A stretch of DNA of 64,000 bases from Klebsiella pneumoniae (GTDB lineage Bacteria > Verrucomicrobiota > Verrucomicrobiia > Limisphaerales > SXTU01). The stretch is taken from assembly GCA_943330855.2 (NCBI GenBank), contig CALQJI020000016.1:1-64000 (forward strand), read 5' to 3'. Under the pieces are notes generated by a model that had not been told where the DNA came from, made no database searches, and was given only the letters and a program-made list of their open reading frames with translations. Each line of letters begins with the position of its first letter. The stretch's first letter is position 1. A program made the translations under genes and the position numbers. This document shows, one piece after another, positions 25,007 through 34,832 of this stretch.

Positions 25007-26365
25007 CTACGGCGCAGCGATGAAACTCACCACCAGCTTCCCATCCTCCCAGTTCCACACGCGCACCTCGCCGTTGTGCGCGCCGCTCGCCAACCACTTG
25101 CCGGACGCATGCGCGGCGAGCGCATAGAGGCGGTCGCTGTGACCGGTGAAAGCCCGGACGAAGGAGCGATCGTCGAGCTTGTGCTGCCGCACCTGTGCGT
25201 CCACCCCGCAACTGAACACATGGTCGCCCGCCAACAGCACGCGGAACAGCTCGCCTTCCGCGCCGGAGATTTTGCCGGACTTCTTCGCGTCTTTCGCGGC
25301 CCAGAAATGCACGTCCCTGTCGCGCCCGCAGGAATAGACGGACTTGCCATCCTCCGTGAACGCGACGCCGGACACGGGGGCTTCGTGGCCCATGTAACTG
25401 GCCTCGATGTCGCCGGTGGCGAGGTTGAAGACCCGCGCCGTCCGGTCGCGGCTGGCGCTCGCGAGGTGCTTGCCATCGGGGCTGAACGCGAGGCCCAGCA
25501 CCCAGTCCGCGTGCTGCTGGAGGAGCCCGAGTTCCTTGCCATCGGGGATGGAGAGAATGCGAATGGCATTGTCCGCGCCGCCTGCTGCGAGCCGGCTGCC
25601 GTTCGGTGCGAAGGCCAGCGTCATCACGGTATCAATCGTCGTCGCGAGCACCTTCGCGACCTCGCCGGTCGTCCCGTCCACGAGTGCGACTTCGCCGGAT
25701 TGACCGGGCGAGCCGCCACCGACCGCGAGCCACTGACCTTGAGGATGCCACGCGAGCGCCTGGATTCTTTGCGGCATGTTTTTCACACGCCGAAGCAGCT
25801 TGCCGGTAGCCGACTCCCAGACCGTAACTTCGTGATAACCGCTGGCCGCGAGTTGCCTGCCGTCCGGGCTGAACGCCAGCGCAGCCACGGGCACGGGCCG
25901 CGCGTAGCTGGCTGGCGGATTCGGATGCGGGACGCGCGGGATGATGGACGCGAGGTGCGCCTTCGCGTCCGGCCCGTCGAACTTCGCACCCTGCTGAATC
26001 CACTTTTCGATGAGCGCGATTTGCGTCTTTGGCAAGGGGTCGTCCTTCTGCGGCATCCGGTCGTCGGTGTCGGTCGTGGTGAGCAGGCGGAACAGTTCGC
26101 TCTTCGCCGGCTGGCCGGGCATGACGGACGCGGACTTGCTCGCGCCGGGCTTCAACAACGTCGCGAAGTTATGGAGCTGGTAATTGCCCTTTGCCTTCTC
26201 CGGCCCGTGGCAGGTGATGCACTTCTTGGCGAGAATCGGCGCGATGTCCCGGGTGAAGCTCACCTCGCCCGGTGCTGCGCCAGCAACGGAAGCCAGCGCG
26301 CACACAGCGAGTCCGATGCAGAGCCAACGCCCGGTGGCGGGGAACAAATAGGAATGTCGCGTCAT
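25007..26365 (-). CDS. Secreted PSCyt1 cytochrome / WD40 propeller protein
   Basis: 452 aa from the ATG at 26365. A signal peptide (GLAVCALASVAGA) is followed by a planctomycete-type cytochrome c domain with CITCH at 49-53 and DRMPQKDDPLP as the probable Met ligand region. Residues 150-452 hold about seven WD40 repeats, with units such as ALAFSPDGRQLAASG, GLAFSPDGKHLASASRDRTA and SGVAFTEDGKSVYSCGRD. The architecture, cytochrome plus propeller next to DUF1501, is a known PVC variant in which the propeller replaces DUF1549/DUF1553. It probably forms an operon with DUF1501 copy 3 downstream and is divergent from the LptF/G gene. Confidence 0.9.
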   Translation of the reverse strand: MTRHSYLFPATGRWLCIGLAVCALASVAGAAPGEVSFTRDIAPILAKKCITCHGPEKAKGNYQLHNFATLLKPGASKSASVMPGQPAKSELFRLLTTTDTDDRMPQKDDPLPKTQIALIEKWIQQGAKFDGPDAKAHLASIIPRVPHPNPPASYARPVPVAALAFSPDGRQLAASGYHEVTVWESATGKLLRRVKNMPQRIQALAWHPQGQWLAVGGGSPGQSGEVALVDGTTGEVAKVLATTIDTVMTLAFAPNGSRLAAGGADNAIRILSIPDGKELGLLQQHADWVLGLAFSPDGKHLASASRDRTARVFNLATGDIEASYMGHEAPVSGVAFTEDGKSVYSCGRDRDVHFWAAKDAKKSGKISGAEGELFRVLLAGDHVFSCGVDAQVRQHKLDDRSFVRAFTGHSDRLYALAAHASGKWLASGAHNGEVRVWNWEDGKLVVSFIAAP

Positions 26366-26450
26366 CTGGCTGCCGACTGTGGTTGTGCGCGCATCTTTCT
26401 GCAACGGCGGGCAGAGGGCAGCCAAATGGATAAGTGGACGGACCTCGCCC

Positions 26451-26485
26451 TGCTGACCGCTGATTGCTGATTGCTGACTGCTGAT
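26451..26485. repeat. 7-nt tandem array upstream of the LptF/G gene
   Basis: Five units in exact 7-nt register, such as TGCTGAC CGCTGAT, followed by a sixth diverged unit up to 26492. It lies 17-24 nt before the permease ATG at 26509, within the likely 5' leader. Confidence 0.85.
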
Positions 26486-26508
26486 TTCTCCCCCTACGCT
26501 CTGCCGCG

Positions 26509-27627
26509 ATGCGCCTGCTCGACCGCTACCTACTGCGCGAGTTGATGATTCCCCTGCTTTACTGCTTGGGCGGCTTCCTCATTTTCTTCGTCTCCGCCGA
26601 CCTGATGAATGAGCTGCCGATGCTCCAGGGCAAGGGCCTCAACGGCTGGGACATCGCAGAGTTCTACTTCTTCAAGCTGCCGGAGCTGCTCCCCACCGTG
26701 CTGCCGATGGGCCTGCTGCTCGCGCTGCTTTACGCGCTGGCGCAGCACGGCAAACACCACGAACTCGTCGCCATCCGCGCGGCGGGCGTGAGCCTGTGGC
26801 GGCTGGCCGCGCCGTATCTGGTGGTGGGCGTTGTGTTCAGCGTGGCACTGTTTGTCGCGAGCGAAATCATCGGCCCGCGCGCGGAAGAGGCGAAGGACGA
26901 CGTGTTGAACCGCTATCAAACCAAGCTCGCCCAACAAACCGAACTCCAGTGGCGACGCGACGTGAGCTTCAACAACGACGTGGCCGGCCACGAGTGGAAA
27001 ATCGGCGCCTACGGCCTGCTCTCGCAAGAGATGCTCCGCGTGAACGTGACGTGGACCGGGCACGACGGCATCCGCCGCATCCTCTTCGCCAATCGCGGCG
27101 CTTACACGAACGGCGTCTGGCACTTCACCGACGTCGAGCTGTGGGCTTACGAGCCGCCGAACATTGACCCCTTCCGCACACGAACCAACCTCATGGTGTT
27201 CCCTGAACTGAATGAATCGCCACGCCTCATCCGCAGCGAAATTAAAGTCAACTCCATGAACGCCGTGCGGGCGGCGAAGAAACTGCGCTTCAGCCTCGCC
27301 GAAATCCTCGACTACCAGCGGCTGCACCCGCGCCTGACGGGCAGCAAGGCGGACGAGTTGAGCACCCAGTTCCACGGGCGCCTAGCCGTGCCGTTCACCT
27401 GCTTCGTGGTCGTCTTGCTCGCGCTGCCGTTCGGGGCCGCGCCGGGCCGGCGCAACGTTGCCATCGGCGTGGCGGCGAGCATCGGCATCGGGTTCGCGTT
27501 CTTCGTCCTGTCGAAACTTTCGCTCGTGCTGGGCACCGGCGGTCACGTCCCCGGCTGGGTCGCGGGCTGGACGCCGACAGTCCTCTTCGCCGCCGTCGGC
27601 ATCGTGCTGACGCAGCGGCTGCGCTGA
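26509..27627 (+). CDS. LptF/LptG family permease (lipopolysaccharide export)
   Basis: 372 aa. The N-terminus MRLLDRYLLRELMIPLL with a first TM, two further TM segments at about 55-75 and 100-120 (LLPTVLPMGLLLALLYALAQ and APYLVVGVVFSVALFVASE), a periplasmic beta-jellyroll of about 165 residues, and three C-terminal TM segments match LptF/LptG. LELVAIRAAG-like sequence (HHELVAIRAAGVSLWRLA) is the LptB-coupling loop. In the family, LptF and LptG with the LptB ATPase extract LPS from the inner membrane. Whether this is LptF or LptG cannot be told. The stop overlaps the next ATG (TGATG), so translation of the histidine kinase is coupled. Confidence 0.88.
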   Translation: MRLLDRYLLRELMIPLLYCLGGFLIFFVSADLMNELPMLQGKGLNGWDIAEFYFFKLPELLPTVLPMGLLLALLYALAQHGKHHELVAIRAAGVSLWRLAAPYLVVGVVFSVALFVASEIIGPRAEEAKDDVLNRYQTKLAQQTELQWRRDVSFNNDVAGHEWKIGAYGLLSQEMLRVNVTWTGHDGIRRILFANRGAYTNGVWHFTDVELWAYEPPNIDPFRTRTNLMVFPELNESPRLIRSEIKVNSMNAVRAAKKLRFSLAEILDYQRLHPRLTGSKADELSTQFHGRLAVPFTCFVVVLLALPFGAAPGRRNVAIGVAASIGIGFAFFVLSKLSLVLGTGGHVPGWVAGWTPTVLFAAVGIVLTQRLR

Positions 27628-29357
27628 TGAGCACCGAATTCGAACAACTCCGCGCCCGCTGCGAGCGGCTCGAACTGCTCAACCAGGTCGGCCACGTCCT
27701 CCACTCCACGCTCGATGCGCAGGAGGCGCTCCAGCTCATCCTGCGCGAGGCCGTGCGGCTTATGCGCGCGTCCAGCGGCTCCGTCGTGCTGGTGAACCCG
27801 ACTTCGCGCTTCCTCGAAATTCAGGCCGCGCACGGCCTGCCGCCAGACCTCGCCAACTTCAAGCTCCCCATCGGCGTGGGCATCACCGGCTGGGTCGCGC
27901 GCACCGGCAAGCCCGCGCGCGTCGGCGACGTGACCCGCGACCCGCGCTATGTGCGCGTGCGCCCTGAAGTGCGCTCAGAACTCGCCGTGCCGCTCCTGCT
28001 CAACAACGAGGTGCGCGGCGTATTGAACGTAGATTCCGAGCGCGCCGACGCCTTCACGGCGGACGACCAGAGCTTACTCGAAGAACTGTCGCTGCAATCC
28101 GCGCGTGTCATTCAGAACACCTGGCTTTACGAGCAACTCCGCCTCAAAGCGCGGCTCTTCGAGTCGCTCGCCAGCGTCAGCCAGACCATCAACTCCACGC
28201 TCAACCTCGACGACGCCCTGCGCGTCATCACCCGCGAGGCCTGCCAACTCATGGACGCGAAGATGGCCTCACTGCTCCTGCTCGACGACAAGCGCGAGTG
28301 GCTCGACCTCCGCGCCAGCCACGGCGCGGGCGCGGACTACCTGACCAAGCCGCGCTTGAGCGTCGCGGAGAGTCTCGTCGGCAACGTCGTGCGCCGCCGC
28401 CGCCCCATTCAGGACGAGAACGTCCAGACCTCGGGCCGTTACCAGAACATCCCGATGGCCCGGCGCGAGGGGCTGGTCTCGCTGCTGAGCGTGCCGCTGG
28501 TCTTCGGCGGACAGGCGTTGGGCGTGCTGAATGTTTATCGCGGCGAGCCGCACATTTTCCCGAACGAAGAAGTCCGCATCCTCGCCGCGCTCGCCGAGTT
28601 GTCCGGCATCGCCATCGAGAAGGCCCGGCTCTACGAGCGCATCGTGGACGTGGAGGAACAGCTCCGGCAGAACGAACGTCTCTCCGCGCTGGGCCTGCTC
28701 GCCGCCGAGGTCGCGCACGAGATTCGCAACCCGCTCACGGTGATGAAGATGCTCTTCCACTCGCTCGACCTGAAATTCCCGCCCGGCGACCCGCGCACGC
28801 AGGACAACAAAATCATGGGCGAAAAGATGGACCACCTGAACCGCGTGGTGGAGCAGGTGCTGGACTTCGCGCGCAGCACGGAGCCGCGCCTCGCGCCTGT
28901 GAACGTGAACCAACTCCTCGACGACCTCAGCCTACTCACGCGCCACAAGCTGCGGCAGCAACGCGTCGAAGTCGTGCGCGAGCTGGCCCCGCAGCTCCCC
29001 GCCGTCCTGGGTGACGCGACCCAACTGGAGCAAGCCTTCCTCAACCTCACGCTCAACGCCGTCGAGGCCATGCCGGAGGGCGGGCGGCTCGCCATCACCA
29101 CACGCGCGCTGCGCCAGCCGCGCACGCGCAAGGAGCCGACGCATGTGCGCATCGAATTCACGGACACCGGCGCGGGTATGACGGAGGAGCAGCAGCAAAA
29201 GGCGTTCAGCTCCCTGCTCGCGACGACGAAGGCGAAGGGCACCGGCCTGGGCCTCGCCATCGTGGCGCGCGTCATCGAGACACACCGGGGCGAGGTGAAG
29301 GTGAAGTCGGAGCTGGGCAAGGGCACGACCTTCACCATCACGCTGCCGGTGGGGTGA
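27627..29357 (+). CDS. GAF-GAF sensor histidine kinase
   Basis: 576 aa without transmembrane segments, so cytoplasmic. Two GAF domains (about 20-165 and 185-335) precede a short coiled coil and a HisKA domain with phospho-acceptor His364 in AAEVAHEIRNPL. The HATPase_c domain has an N box (LNLTLNAVEAMPEGG), G1 (DTGAGM) and G2 (KGTGLGLAIV). NtrB-like kinases of this build act on a response regulator; none is encoded nearby. The start overlaps the LptF/G stop by one base. A 22-bp-arm inverted repeat separates its stop from convergent clpX. GAF ligands are unknown. Confidence 0.9.
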   Translation: MSTEFEQLRARCERLELLNQVGHVLHSTLDAQEALQLILREAVRLMRASSGSVVLVNPTSRFLEIQAAHGLPPDLANFKLPIGVGITGWVARTGKPARVGDVTRDPRYVRVRPEVRSELAVPLLLNNEVRGVLNVDSERADAFTADDQSLLEELSLQSARVIQNTWLYEQLRLKARLFESLASVSQTINSTLNLDDALRVITREACQLMDAKMASLLLLDDKREWLDLRASHGAGADYLTKPRLSVAESLVGNVVRRRRPIQDENVQTSGRYQNIPMARREGLVSLLSVPLVFGGQALGVLNVYRGEPHIFPNEEVRILAALAELSGIAIEKARLYERIVDVEEQLRQNERLSALGLLAAEVAHEIRNPLTVMKMLFHSLDLKFPPGDPRTQDNKIMGEKMDHLNRVVEQVLDFARSTEPRLAPVNVNQLLDDLSLLTRHKLRQQRVEVVRELAPQLPAVLGDATQLEQAFLNLTLNAVEAMPEGGRLAITTRALRQPRTRKEPTHVRIEFTDTGAGMTEEQQQKAFSSLLATTKAKGTGLGLAIVARVIETHRGEVKVKSELGKGTTFTITLPVG

Positions 29358-29358
29358 A

Positions 29359-29413
29359 GGAGCACGGACGCCCACGTCCGTTTCATTGCTGCGGACGTGG
29401 GCGTCCGCGCTCC
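29359..29413. repeat. Inverted repeat, family B copy 1
   Basis: Arms of 22 bp (29359-29380 and 29392-29413, core CGGACGCCCACGTCCG) with one mismatch and an 11-nt loop. It fills the space between the kinase stop and the clpX stop. A second copy of the same sequence is at 48913-48986. Confidence 0.9.
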
Positions 29414-29419
29414 ACTGCG

Positions 29420-30700
29420 CTACGCCGCCGCTTGCGCGGGCCGACGCTGGACCAGTGGCGTGGTTTCCCCACGCACGACGGCGGCGGTGATTTTCACGGC
29501 CTCCACTTCGTCGTCGCCGGGGATGTCATACATCACGTCGAGCATGAGCTTCTCCAGCAAGGCACGGAGGGCGCGGGCACCGGTGCCCTTCTTGATGGCC
29601 AGCGCGGCGAGTTCGCGCAGCGCGTCGGGCGTGATTTCCAGCGCCACGTCTTCCATGCCGAGCAGCTTGCCGTATTGCTTCACGAGCGCGTTGCGCGGCT
29701 CGGTGAGGATGCTGACGAGCTGTTCCTCGGTGAGTTCCTCCAGCACGGTGGTCATCGGCAGGCGGCCAATCAGCTCGGGGATGTAGCCGAAACCCAGCAG
29801 GTCTTCCGGCTCGACCTTCGCCAGCACTTCGCGCTTCTCGACGGAACTGAGCGGGTGCTGCACGGCGCTGAAACCCATGACGCGGTTGCCCAGCCGACGC
29901 TGGATAACCTTATCCAGCCCGACGAACGCGCCACCGCAGATGAACAGAATATTGGTGGTGTCCACCTTGATGTATTCCTGATGCGGGTGCTTGCGACCGC
30001 CGGTGGGCGGGACGTTGCAGATGGTGCCTTCGAGCATCTTGAGGAGCGCCTGCTGCACGCCCTCGCCGGACACGTCGCGGGTGATGGAGACGTTGTCCGT
30101 CTTGCGCGCAATCTTGTCGATTTCGTCCACGTAAACGATGCCGACCTGCGCACGGCCCACGTCGTAATCGCACGACTGGAGCAGGCGGAGAATGATGTTC
30201 TCCACGTCTTCGCCCACGTAGCCGGCCTCCGTGAGGGTGGTCGCGTCGGCGATGGCGAAGGGCACGTCGAGGATGCGGGCGAGCGTGCGGGCCAGCAGCG
30301 TCTTGCCGGAGCCGGTGGGGCCGATGAGCAGGATGTTGCTCTTCTCGATTTCCACGTCGTCGGCCTTAGGGTCGCGTGCGGCGGCGGTTCCACTCGTGGC
30401 CTTTCGCTCGTGGATGATGCGCTTGTAGTGGTTGTGAACCGCGACGGCCAAGGTCTTCTTGGCGTGGTTCTGACCAACGCAGTAGCGGTCCAATTCGGCC
30501 TTGATGGCGGCGGGCTTGGGGATTTTGAGCTTCGGCGTCGTGCGCTTCGTGTCAGCGGCAAGCTCCTTGTCGAGGACGCCCTTGCAGACGTGGATGCAGT
30601 TGTCGCAGATGTAAACGCCCGGGCCGGCGATGAGCTTCTTCACCTCGGCGTGGGATTTTCCGCAGAAGGAGCAGAGGGTGAGGTTGTGCGGGCGAGCCAC
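29420..30700 (-). CDS. clpX: ClpX, ATP-dependent protease unfoldase subunit
   Basis: 426 aa. The N-terminal zinc-binding domain has Cys10, Cys13, Cys32 and Cys35 (CSFC and CDNC). The AAA+ core shows Walker A GPTGSGKT at 127-134, pore loop YVGEDVE near 161, Walker B IVYVDEID near 188-195, and the [14 protein letters not shown] sensor region. It unfolds ssrA-tagged and other substrates and feeds them to ClpP. The start is GTG at 30700 with no evident ribosome-binding site; conservation of LCSFCGKS supports it. clpP lies 45 nt upstream on the same strand, and a 7-nt repeat array sits between them. The gene order clpP-clpX is typical, but tig is not in front. Confidence 0.97.
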   Translation of the reverse strand: MARPHNLTLCSFCGKSHAEVKKLIAGPGVYICDNCIHVCKGVLDKELAADTKRTTPKLKIPKPAAIKAELDRYCVGQNHAKKTLAVAVHNHYKRIIHERKATSGTAAARDPKADDVEIEKSNILLIGPTGSGKTLLARTLARILDVPFAIADATTLTEAGYVGEDVENIILRLLQSCDYDVGRAQVGIVYVDEIDKIARKTDNVSITRDVSGEGVQQALLKMLEGTICNVPPTGGRKHPHQEYIKVDTTNILFICGGAFVGLDKVIQRRLGNRVMGFSAVQHPLSSVEKREVLAKVEPEDLLGFGYIPELIGRLPMTTVLEELTEEQLVSILTEPRNALVKQYGKLLGMEDVALEITPDALRELAALAIKKGTGARALRALLEKLMLDVMYDIPGDDEVEAVKITAAVVRGETTPLVQRRPAQAAA

Positions 30701-30705
30701 GAGGG

Positions 30706-30733
30706 GAGTTGAAAGCTGAAAGTTGAGAGTTGA
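30706..30733. repeat. 7-nt tandem array between clpP and clpX
   Basis: Four units on an exact 7-nt register, GAGTTGA AAGCTGA and two more. They lie directly before the clpX GTG, where a ribosome-binding site would be expected. Confidence 0.8.
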
Positions 30734-30745
30734 AAGGCCGCCGGC

Positions 30746-31387
30746 TTACGCGACCACGCTGCTCTTGTCGGGCAGGCCGGGGAGGTCTTTGCGCGAGGCG
30801 ACGACTTCGTCCACGAGACCGAACGCCTTCGCTTCTTCGGAGGACATGAAGTTATCGCGGTCACAGGCCTTCTCGACAACTTCGATGCTCTGGCCGGTGT
30901 GCTTGGCGATGATGGCGTTCAGGCGCTGCTTGAGCTTGAGCATATACTTGACGCGGATTTCCACGTCGCTGGCCTGACCTTCCGCGCCGCCGAGCACCTG
31001 GTGAATCATGATGTTCGCGTTGGGCAGCGCGTGGCGCTTGCCCTTCGTGCCGCCGCAGAGCAGCACCGCGCCCATACTCGCCGCCTGCCCGATGCAGTAG
31101 GTGTTCACGTCGCAGGTCATAAACTGCATCGTGTCGTAAATCGCGAGGCCAGCCGTGACGCTGCCGCCGGGGGAATTGATGTAGAGATGAATGTCCTTTT
31201 TCGGGTCGTTCATCTGGAGGAAGAGGAGCTGCGCGATGATGACGTTGGCGACCATGTCGTCCACCGGGGTGCCGAGGAAGACGATGCGGTCAATCAGCAG
31301 GCGCGAGTAAATATCATAGCCGCGCTCACCGCGACCGGTTTGCTCGACGACCATCGGTACTAATAAACTGTTTCTTGGCTCGTTCAT
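30746..31387 (-). CDS. clpP: ClpP, ATP-dependent Clp protease proteolytic subunit
   Basis: 213 aa from the ATG at 31387. The catalytic triad is Ser104 (GQAASMGA), His129 (IMIHQ) and Asp178 (CDRDNFM). The family signatures YLxINSPGG ([13 protein letters not shown]) and the N-terminal [19 protein letters not shown] are intact. It forms the tetradecameric chamber that degrades proteins delivered by ClpX. It lies 45 nt upstream of clpX on the same strand and the two are probably co-transcribed. The length is normal for the family. Confidence 0.97.
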   Translation of the reverse strand: MNEPRNSLLVPMVVEQTGRGERGYDIYSRLLIDRIVFLGTPVDDMVANVIIAQLLFLQMNDPKKDIHLYINSPGGSVTAGLAIYDTMQFMTCDVNTYCIGQAASMGAVLLCGGTKGKRHALPNANIMIHQVLGGAEGQASDVEIRVKYMLKLKQRLNAIIAKHTGQSIEVVEKACDRDNFMSSEEAKAFGLVDEVVASRKDLPGLPDKSSVVA

Positions 31388-31537
31388 TTTGTGTGGGGAC
31401 GGTAACGACCAGCCGAGCCGAGCGCAAGGACGGCAGCGGTGATTGGAAATGAAATTCTCCGGAGAGCAGAGCACTGGCTCCGCGAGTTTTCCGCTTGCCG
31501 CGCCGGGAGTTCACCGTCAAACACCTGCGCACTACGC

Positions 31538-32509
31538 ATGAAAAAACTCGATCATTGGACGCTCACCCTCCTCGGCTTCGCGCTGCTCACGCTCAAGGCT
31601 CACTCGCAGGATATGCCGCTCTCGATGCTACTCGTCGAAAGTGAAGGCTGGAAGTTGGTCTCCGAGGGCCACGTCTTTACCGACGCGCCGTGCGCGGATG
31701 CCAAGGGCAACTTCTACTTCAGCGACATGAGGAGCGCGCCGCCGACAGTCTGGCAGGTCGCGCCAGACGGGAAGAAGACCAAGTTCCTCGAAGGCACGTC
31801 GTGCAGTGGGTTGAAGTGGGGACCGGACGGGCGGCTCTACGCGTGCGTGGGCAAGGACAAGCAACTCGTCGCCTTCGAGTTCCCCGGCGGCAAGAAGACG
31901 GTTGTCGCCGAGGACGTGCAGCCGAACGACTTGATCGTCACGCACAAGGGACACATCTACATCACCGAGACGGGCAAGAAACAGGTGACGTTCATCAACC
32001 CCAAGACCGGCGAGAAACGTGCCGTGGACACCGGCATCGCCGCGCCGAACGGCCTGACACTGTCTTCCGACCAAGGCACCCTCGCGGTGTCCGATTCGCG
32101 CGGGCAGCACGTGTGGGCCATGCGCATCGAGACGGACGGCAGCCTCACGCAAAAGGAGCCTTACATGACCCTCCGCACCGAAGTGGACGTGAACGCGAAG
32201 AGCCCCGACGGCCGCTCGCCCGTATACAAAACCGCCAGCAGCGGCGACGGCATGACCAGTGACGCACAGGGCCGCTACTACGTGGCCAGCGCAGTGGGCG
32301 TGCAGGTGTTCGACCCCACGGGCCGCATGAGCGGCGTGCTGCCCAAACCGTCGGAAAAATTCATGACGAGCTGCGGCTTCGGCGGGCCGAACATGGAGTT
32401 CCTCTACGTGACATGCGCGGACAAGGTGTTCGTCCGCAAGACCAAGGCGAATGGGAATTTGTTCTTCCTCCCGCCGCCGAAGGACGTGCCGCCGGCAAAG
32501 AAGAAGTAG
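31538..32509 (+). CDS. Secreted SMP-30/gluconolactonase-like propeller protein
   Basis: 323 aa from the ATG at 31538, starting a signal peptide (TLTLLGFALLTLKAHS). The body is a six-bladed propeller of the SMP-30/gluconolactonase/LRE type, with FTDAPCADAKGNFYFSDM, CSGLKWGPDGRLYAC, NDLIVTHKGHIYITETG, APNGLTLSSDQGTLAVSDS and GDGMTSDAQGRYYVAS. The acidic residue near the start (EGHVFTDAP) and Asn/Asp at NDLI and DGM match the metal site. Members hydrolyse sugar lactones. It is followed after 24 nt by a secreted esterase on the same strand, suggesting a two-gene sugar or sugar-ester operon. Confidence 0.85.
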   Translation: MKKLDHWTLTLLGFALLTLKAHSQDMPLSMLLVESEGWKLVSEGHVFTDAPCADAKGNFYFSDMRSAPPTVWQVAPDGKKTKFLEGTSCSGLKWGPDGRLYACVGKDKQLVAFEFPGGKKTVVAEDVQPNDLIVTHKGHIYITETGKKQVTFINPKTGEKRAVDTGIAAPNGLTLSSDQGTLAVSDSRGQHVWAMRIETDGSLTQKEPYMTLRTEVDVNAKSPDGRSPVYKTASSGDGMTSDAQGRYYVASAVGVQVFDPTGRMSGVLPKPSEKFMTSCGFGGPNMEFLYVTCADKVFVRKTKANGNLFFLPPPKDVPPAKKK

Positions 32510-32533
32510 CTTTCGAAGCCATTGCATCCCCCC

Positions 32534-33433
32534 ATGAAACAGCTCCTCACTCCCCTGCTCTGCCTCGCCCTCGCCACGCCGTTGCTCGCTGCCGAACCGA
32601 AGGCCCCCTCGCCCGACGACCAATACAAGAAGCTCACGCCCGCCTCCGAGGAACAGCCCGGCGTCCCGAAAGGCACGCTCACCGAGCACGAGTGGAACGA
32701 CAGCAAGGTCTTCCCCGGCACCGTGCGGAAGTATTCCATCTACGTCCCCAAGCAATACGACGGCAAGACGCCCGCCGCCGTTTACATCTCGCAGGACGGC
32801 GTGCTCTACAAGGCCCCGACCGTCTTCGACAACCTCATCCACAAAAAGGAAATGCCCGTGACCATCGGCATCTTCATCCGGCCCGGCACCAAGCCGCTCA
32901 AGCCTGGTGAAGTCGCGCCCAAGCGCGCCGATGGCAAGGCCGCGCCGCCCTCCAACCGCAGCTTCGAATACGACAGTCTCGGCGACCAATACGCGCGCTT
33001 CCTGTTGGAGGAAATTCTCCCCGAGGTCGGCAAAAAATTGAACCTCTCAAAAGACTCCGAACAACGCTGCATTGCCGGCAGCAGCAGCGGAGGTATCTGC
33101 GCATGGACGGTGTGCTGGGAGCGGCCCAACGAGTTCCGCAAGTGCTTCACCACTGTCGGCAGTTTCACCAACATCCGTGGCGGCAATAAATATCCCGAGT
33201 TGGTCCGCGCGGCGGCGAAGAAGCCCATCCGCATCTTCCAGCAAGACGGCTCCAACGACATCGTCAACCAGTTCGGCTCGTGGCCCGAGGCGAACAAGGC
33301 GATGGCCGCCGCGCTAAAGGAAAAGGGCTACGACCACGAGTTTGTCTTCGGCGAAGGCGTCCACAGCGGCAACCACGGCACCCAACTCTTCCCCGAGGCG
33401 ATGCGCTGGCTGTGGCGCGACTGGAAAAAGTGA
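32534..33433 (+). CDS. Secreted esterase of the Fes/feruloyl-esterase (PF00756) type
   Basis: 299 aa from the ATG at 32534 with a signal peptide ([16 protein letters not shown]). The alpha/beta-hydrolase esterase region shows [24 protein letters not shown] and the nucleophile elbow [13 protein letters not shown]. Probable acid and histidine residues are in QQDGSND and [18 protein letters not shown]. The family cleaves acyl esters of carbohydrates, including acetyl, feruloyl and siderophore esters. It lies 24 nt after the SMP-30-like gene. PVC genomes often pair such esterases with SMP-30 proteins. Confidence 0.85.
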   Translation: MKQLLTPLLCLALATPLLAAEPKAPSPDDQYKKLTPASEEQPGVPKGTLTEHEWNDSKVFPGTVRKYSIYVPKQYDGKTPAAVYISQDGVLYKAPTVFDNLIHKKEMPVTIGIFIRPGTKPLKPGEVAPKRADGKAAPPSNRSFEYDSLGDQYARFLLEEILPEVGKKLNLSKDSEQRCIAGSSSGGICAWTVCWERPNEFRKCFTTVGSFTNIRGGNKYPELVRAAAKKPIRIFQQDGSNDIVNQFGSWPEANKAMAAALKEKGYDHEFVFGEGVHSGNHGTQLFPEAMRWLWRDWKK

Positions 33434-33562
33434 GCCCAAAACGCATCCGCTCGACGCGTGCGTTCGCGCCAACAAACTGAGATGCGCGCCCAATGCAGAC
33501 CCGCGCGCTTTTAGTATTTCCAAACCCCCGACCTTCCGCTTCAGTCTCGCGCCTCTATTGTC

Positions 33563-34747
33563 ATGGCGACTCCCTTTCAACCCCAGTCTTGCATCGCACG
33601 CAGCGTGGCCAATCTCCCACGCTCCGGCATCCGCGAGTTTTTCGACATCGTCCAGAGCCAGAAGGACGTGATCTCTCTTGGCGTCGGCGAGCCGGATTTC
33701 GTCACGCCGTGGCACATCCGCGAGGCGGCCATTTACGCGCTGGAACGTGGCAAGACGACTTACACGTCTAACCTCGGCCTGCTTAAACTCCGCGAAGCCA
33801 TCGCCGCGCATCTCGCCCCACGCTTTGGTGTCCGCTACGACCCGAAGACGGAAATCCTCATCGCCGTTGGCGTCAGCGAGGCGCTCGACATCGCTCTGCG
33901 CGCGCTCATCAATCCCGGCGACGAGGTCATCTACCACGAGCCGTGTTACGTCAGCTATTCCCCGAGCATCGCCATGGCGCACGGCATCCCCGTCGCGGTG
34001 AGTTGCCGGGCAGAGGACAACTTCGCCGTCCGCGCGGAGGCGATTGAGAAGGCCATCACGCCCAAGACCAAGGCGCTGATGCTCAACTTCCCGACGAATC
34101 CCACCGGCGGCACCATGACCCGCGCGGAGTTGGAGCGCATCGCCGCCGTCGTGCAGCGCCACAACCTCGTCGTGCTCACCGACGAGATTTACAGCGAGCT
34201 GACCTTCGAGGGCGAACACGTCTCCATCGCGTCGCTGCCGGGGATGATCGAGCGCACCATCTTCCTGCACGGCTTCTCGAAGGCCTATGCGATGACCGGC
34301 TTCCGCATCGGCTACGCGTGCGGGCCGGCGGAACTCATCGATGCGATGATGAAGATCCACCAATACTCGATGCTCTGCGCCAGCATCATCAGCCAAGAAG
34401 CCGCCCTCGAAGCCATCGAGCATGGCGAGGCGGACACGGCGGAGATGCGCGAGCACTACAAGTTGCGCCGCAACTTCATCGTGAAGGCGTTCAACGACAT
34501 CGGCCTCCCATGTCACCTGCCACGCGGAAGCTTCTACGCGTTCCCTTGCATCCGCAGCACGGGGCTCAGCTCGAAGGATTTTGCCTTCCGCCTCTTGCAA
34601 GAGGAGAAGGTCGCGTGCGTGCCCGGCGGCGCGTTTGGCCCGAGTGGCGAGGGTTATCTACGTTGCTGCTTTGCCACGGCGATTGATCAGATTCAAATCG
34701 CCGCTGACCGCATCGCGCGCTTCGTCGCGAAGGTGAAGCGCGGGTGA
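33563..34747 (+). CDS. PLP-dependent class I/II aminotransferase
   Basis: 394 aa, fold type I. PRSGIREFFDIV and ISLGVGEPDFVTP are the N-terminal substrate-binding signatures, LMLNFPTNPTGGTM the PLP-phosphate loop, VLTDEIYSELTFEG the ring-stacking Asp, and HGFSKAYAMTGFRIGY carries the Schiff-base Lys (SK). RCCFATAIDQI contains the substrate-carboxylate Arg. Overall it is closest to PatA-type aminotransferases acting on aspartate, aromatic amino acids or acetyl-diaminopimelate; the donor cannot be fixed. It is monocistronic, with an inverted repeat between its stop and the moaE stop. Confidence 0.92.
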   Translation: MATPFQPQSCIARSVANLPRSGIREFFDIVQSQKDVISLGVGEPDFVTPWHIREAAIYALERGKTTYTSNLGLLKLREAIAAHLAPRFGVRYDPKTEILIAVGVSEALDIALRALINPGDEVIYHEPCYVSYSPSIAMAHGIPVAVSCRAEDNFAVRAEAIEKAITPKTKALMLNFPTNPTGGTMTRAELERIAAVVQRHNLVVLTDEIYSELTFEGEHVSIASLPGMIERTIFLHGFSKAYAMTGFRIGYACGPAELIDAMMKIHQYSMLCASIISQEAALEAIEHGEADTAEMREHYKLRRNFIVKAFNDIGLPCHLPRGSFYAFPCIRSTGLSSKDFAFRLLQEEKVACVPGGAFGPSGEGYLRCCFATAIDQIQIAADRIARFVAKVKRG

Positions 34748-34762
34748 AGCCTGCTTCCGCCT

Positions 34763-34831
34763 GTGGCCGCCGAGGTTAGGAGGCGGACTCGGTCAGCGCG
34801 AACGAAGCCGCCTCCTGACCTCGGCGGCTAC
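34763..34831. repeat. Inverted repeat, family F
   Basis: 24-bp arms (34763-34786 and 34808-34831, core GCCGCCGAGGTTAGGAGGCGG-like) with two mismatches and a 21-nt loop. It ends one base before the moaE stop codon, between convergent genes. Confidence 0.88.
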
Positions 34832-34832
34832 G

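Noticed and set aside
23341..26470. Plus ORFs of 414 and 585 aa
   Set aside because: Antisense to DUF1501 copy 3 and the cytochrome/WD40 gene, both clearly coding.
29354..30712. 452-aa plus ORF
   Set aside because: Antisense to clpX, which is certain.
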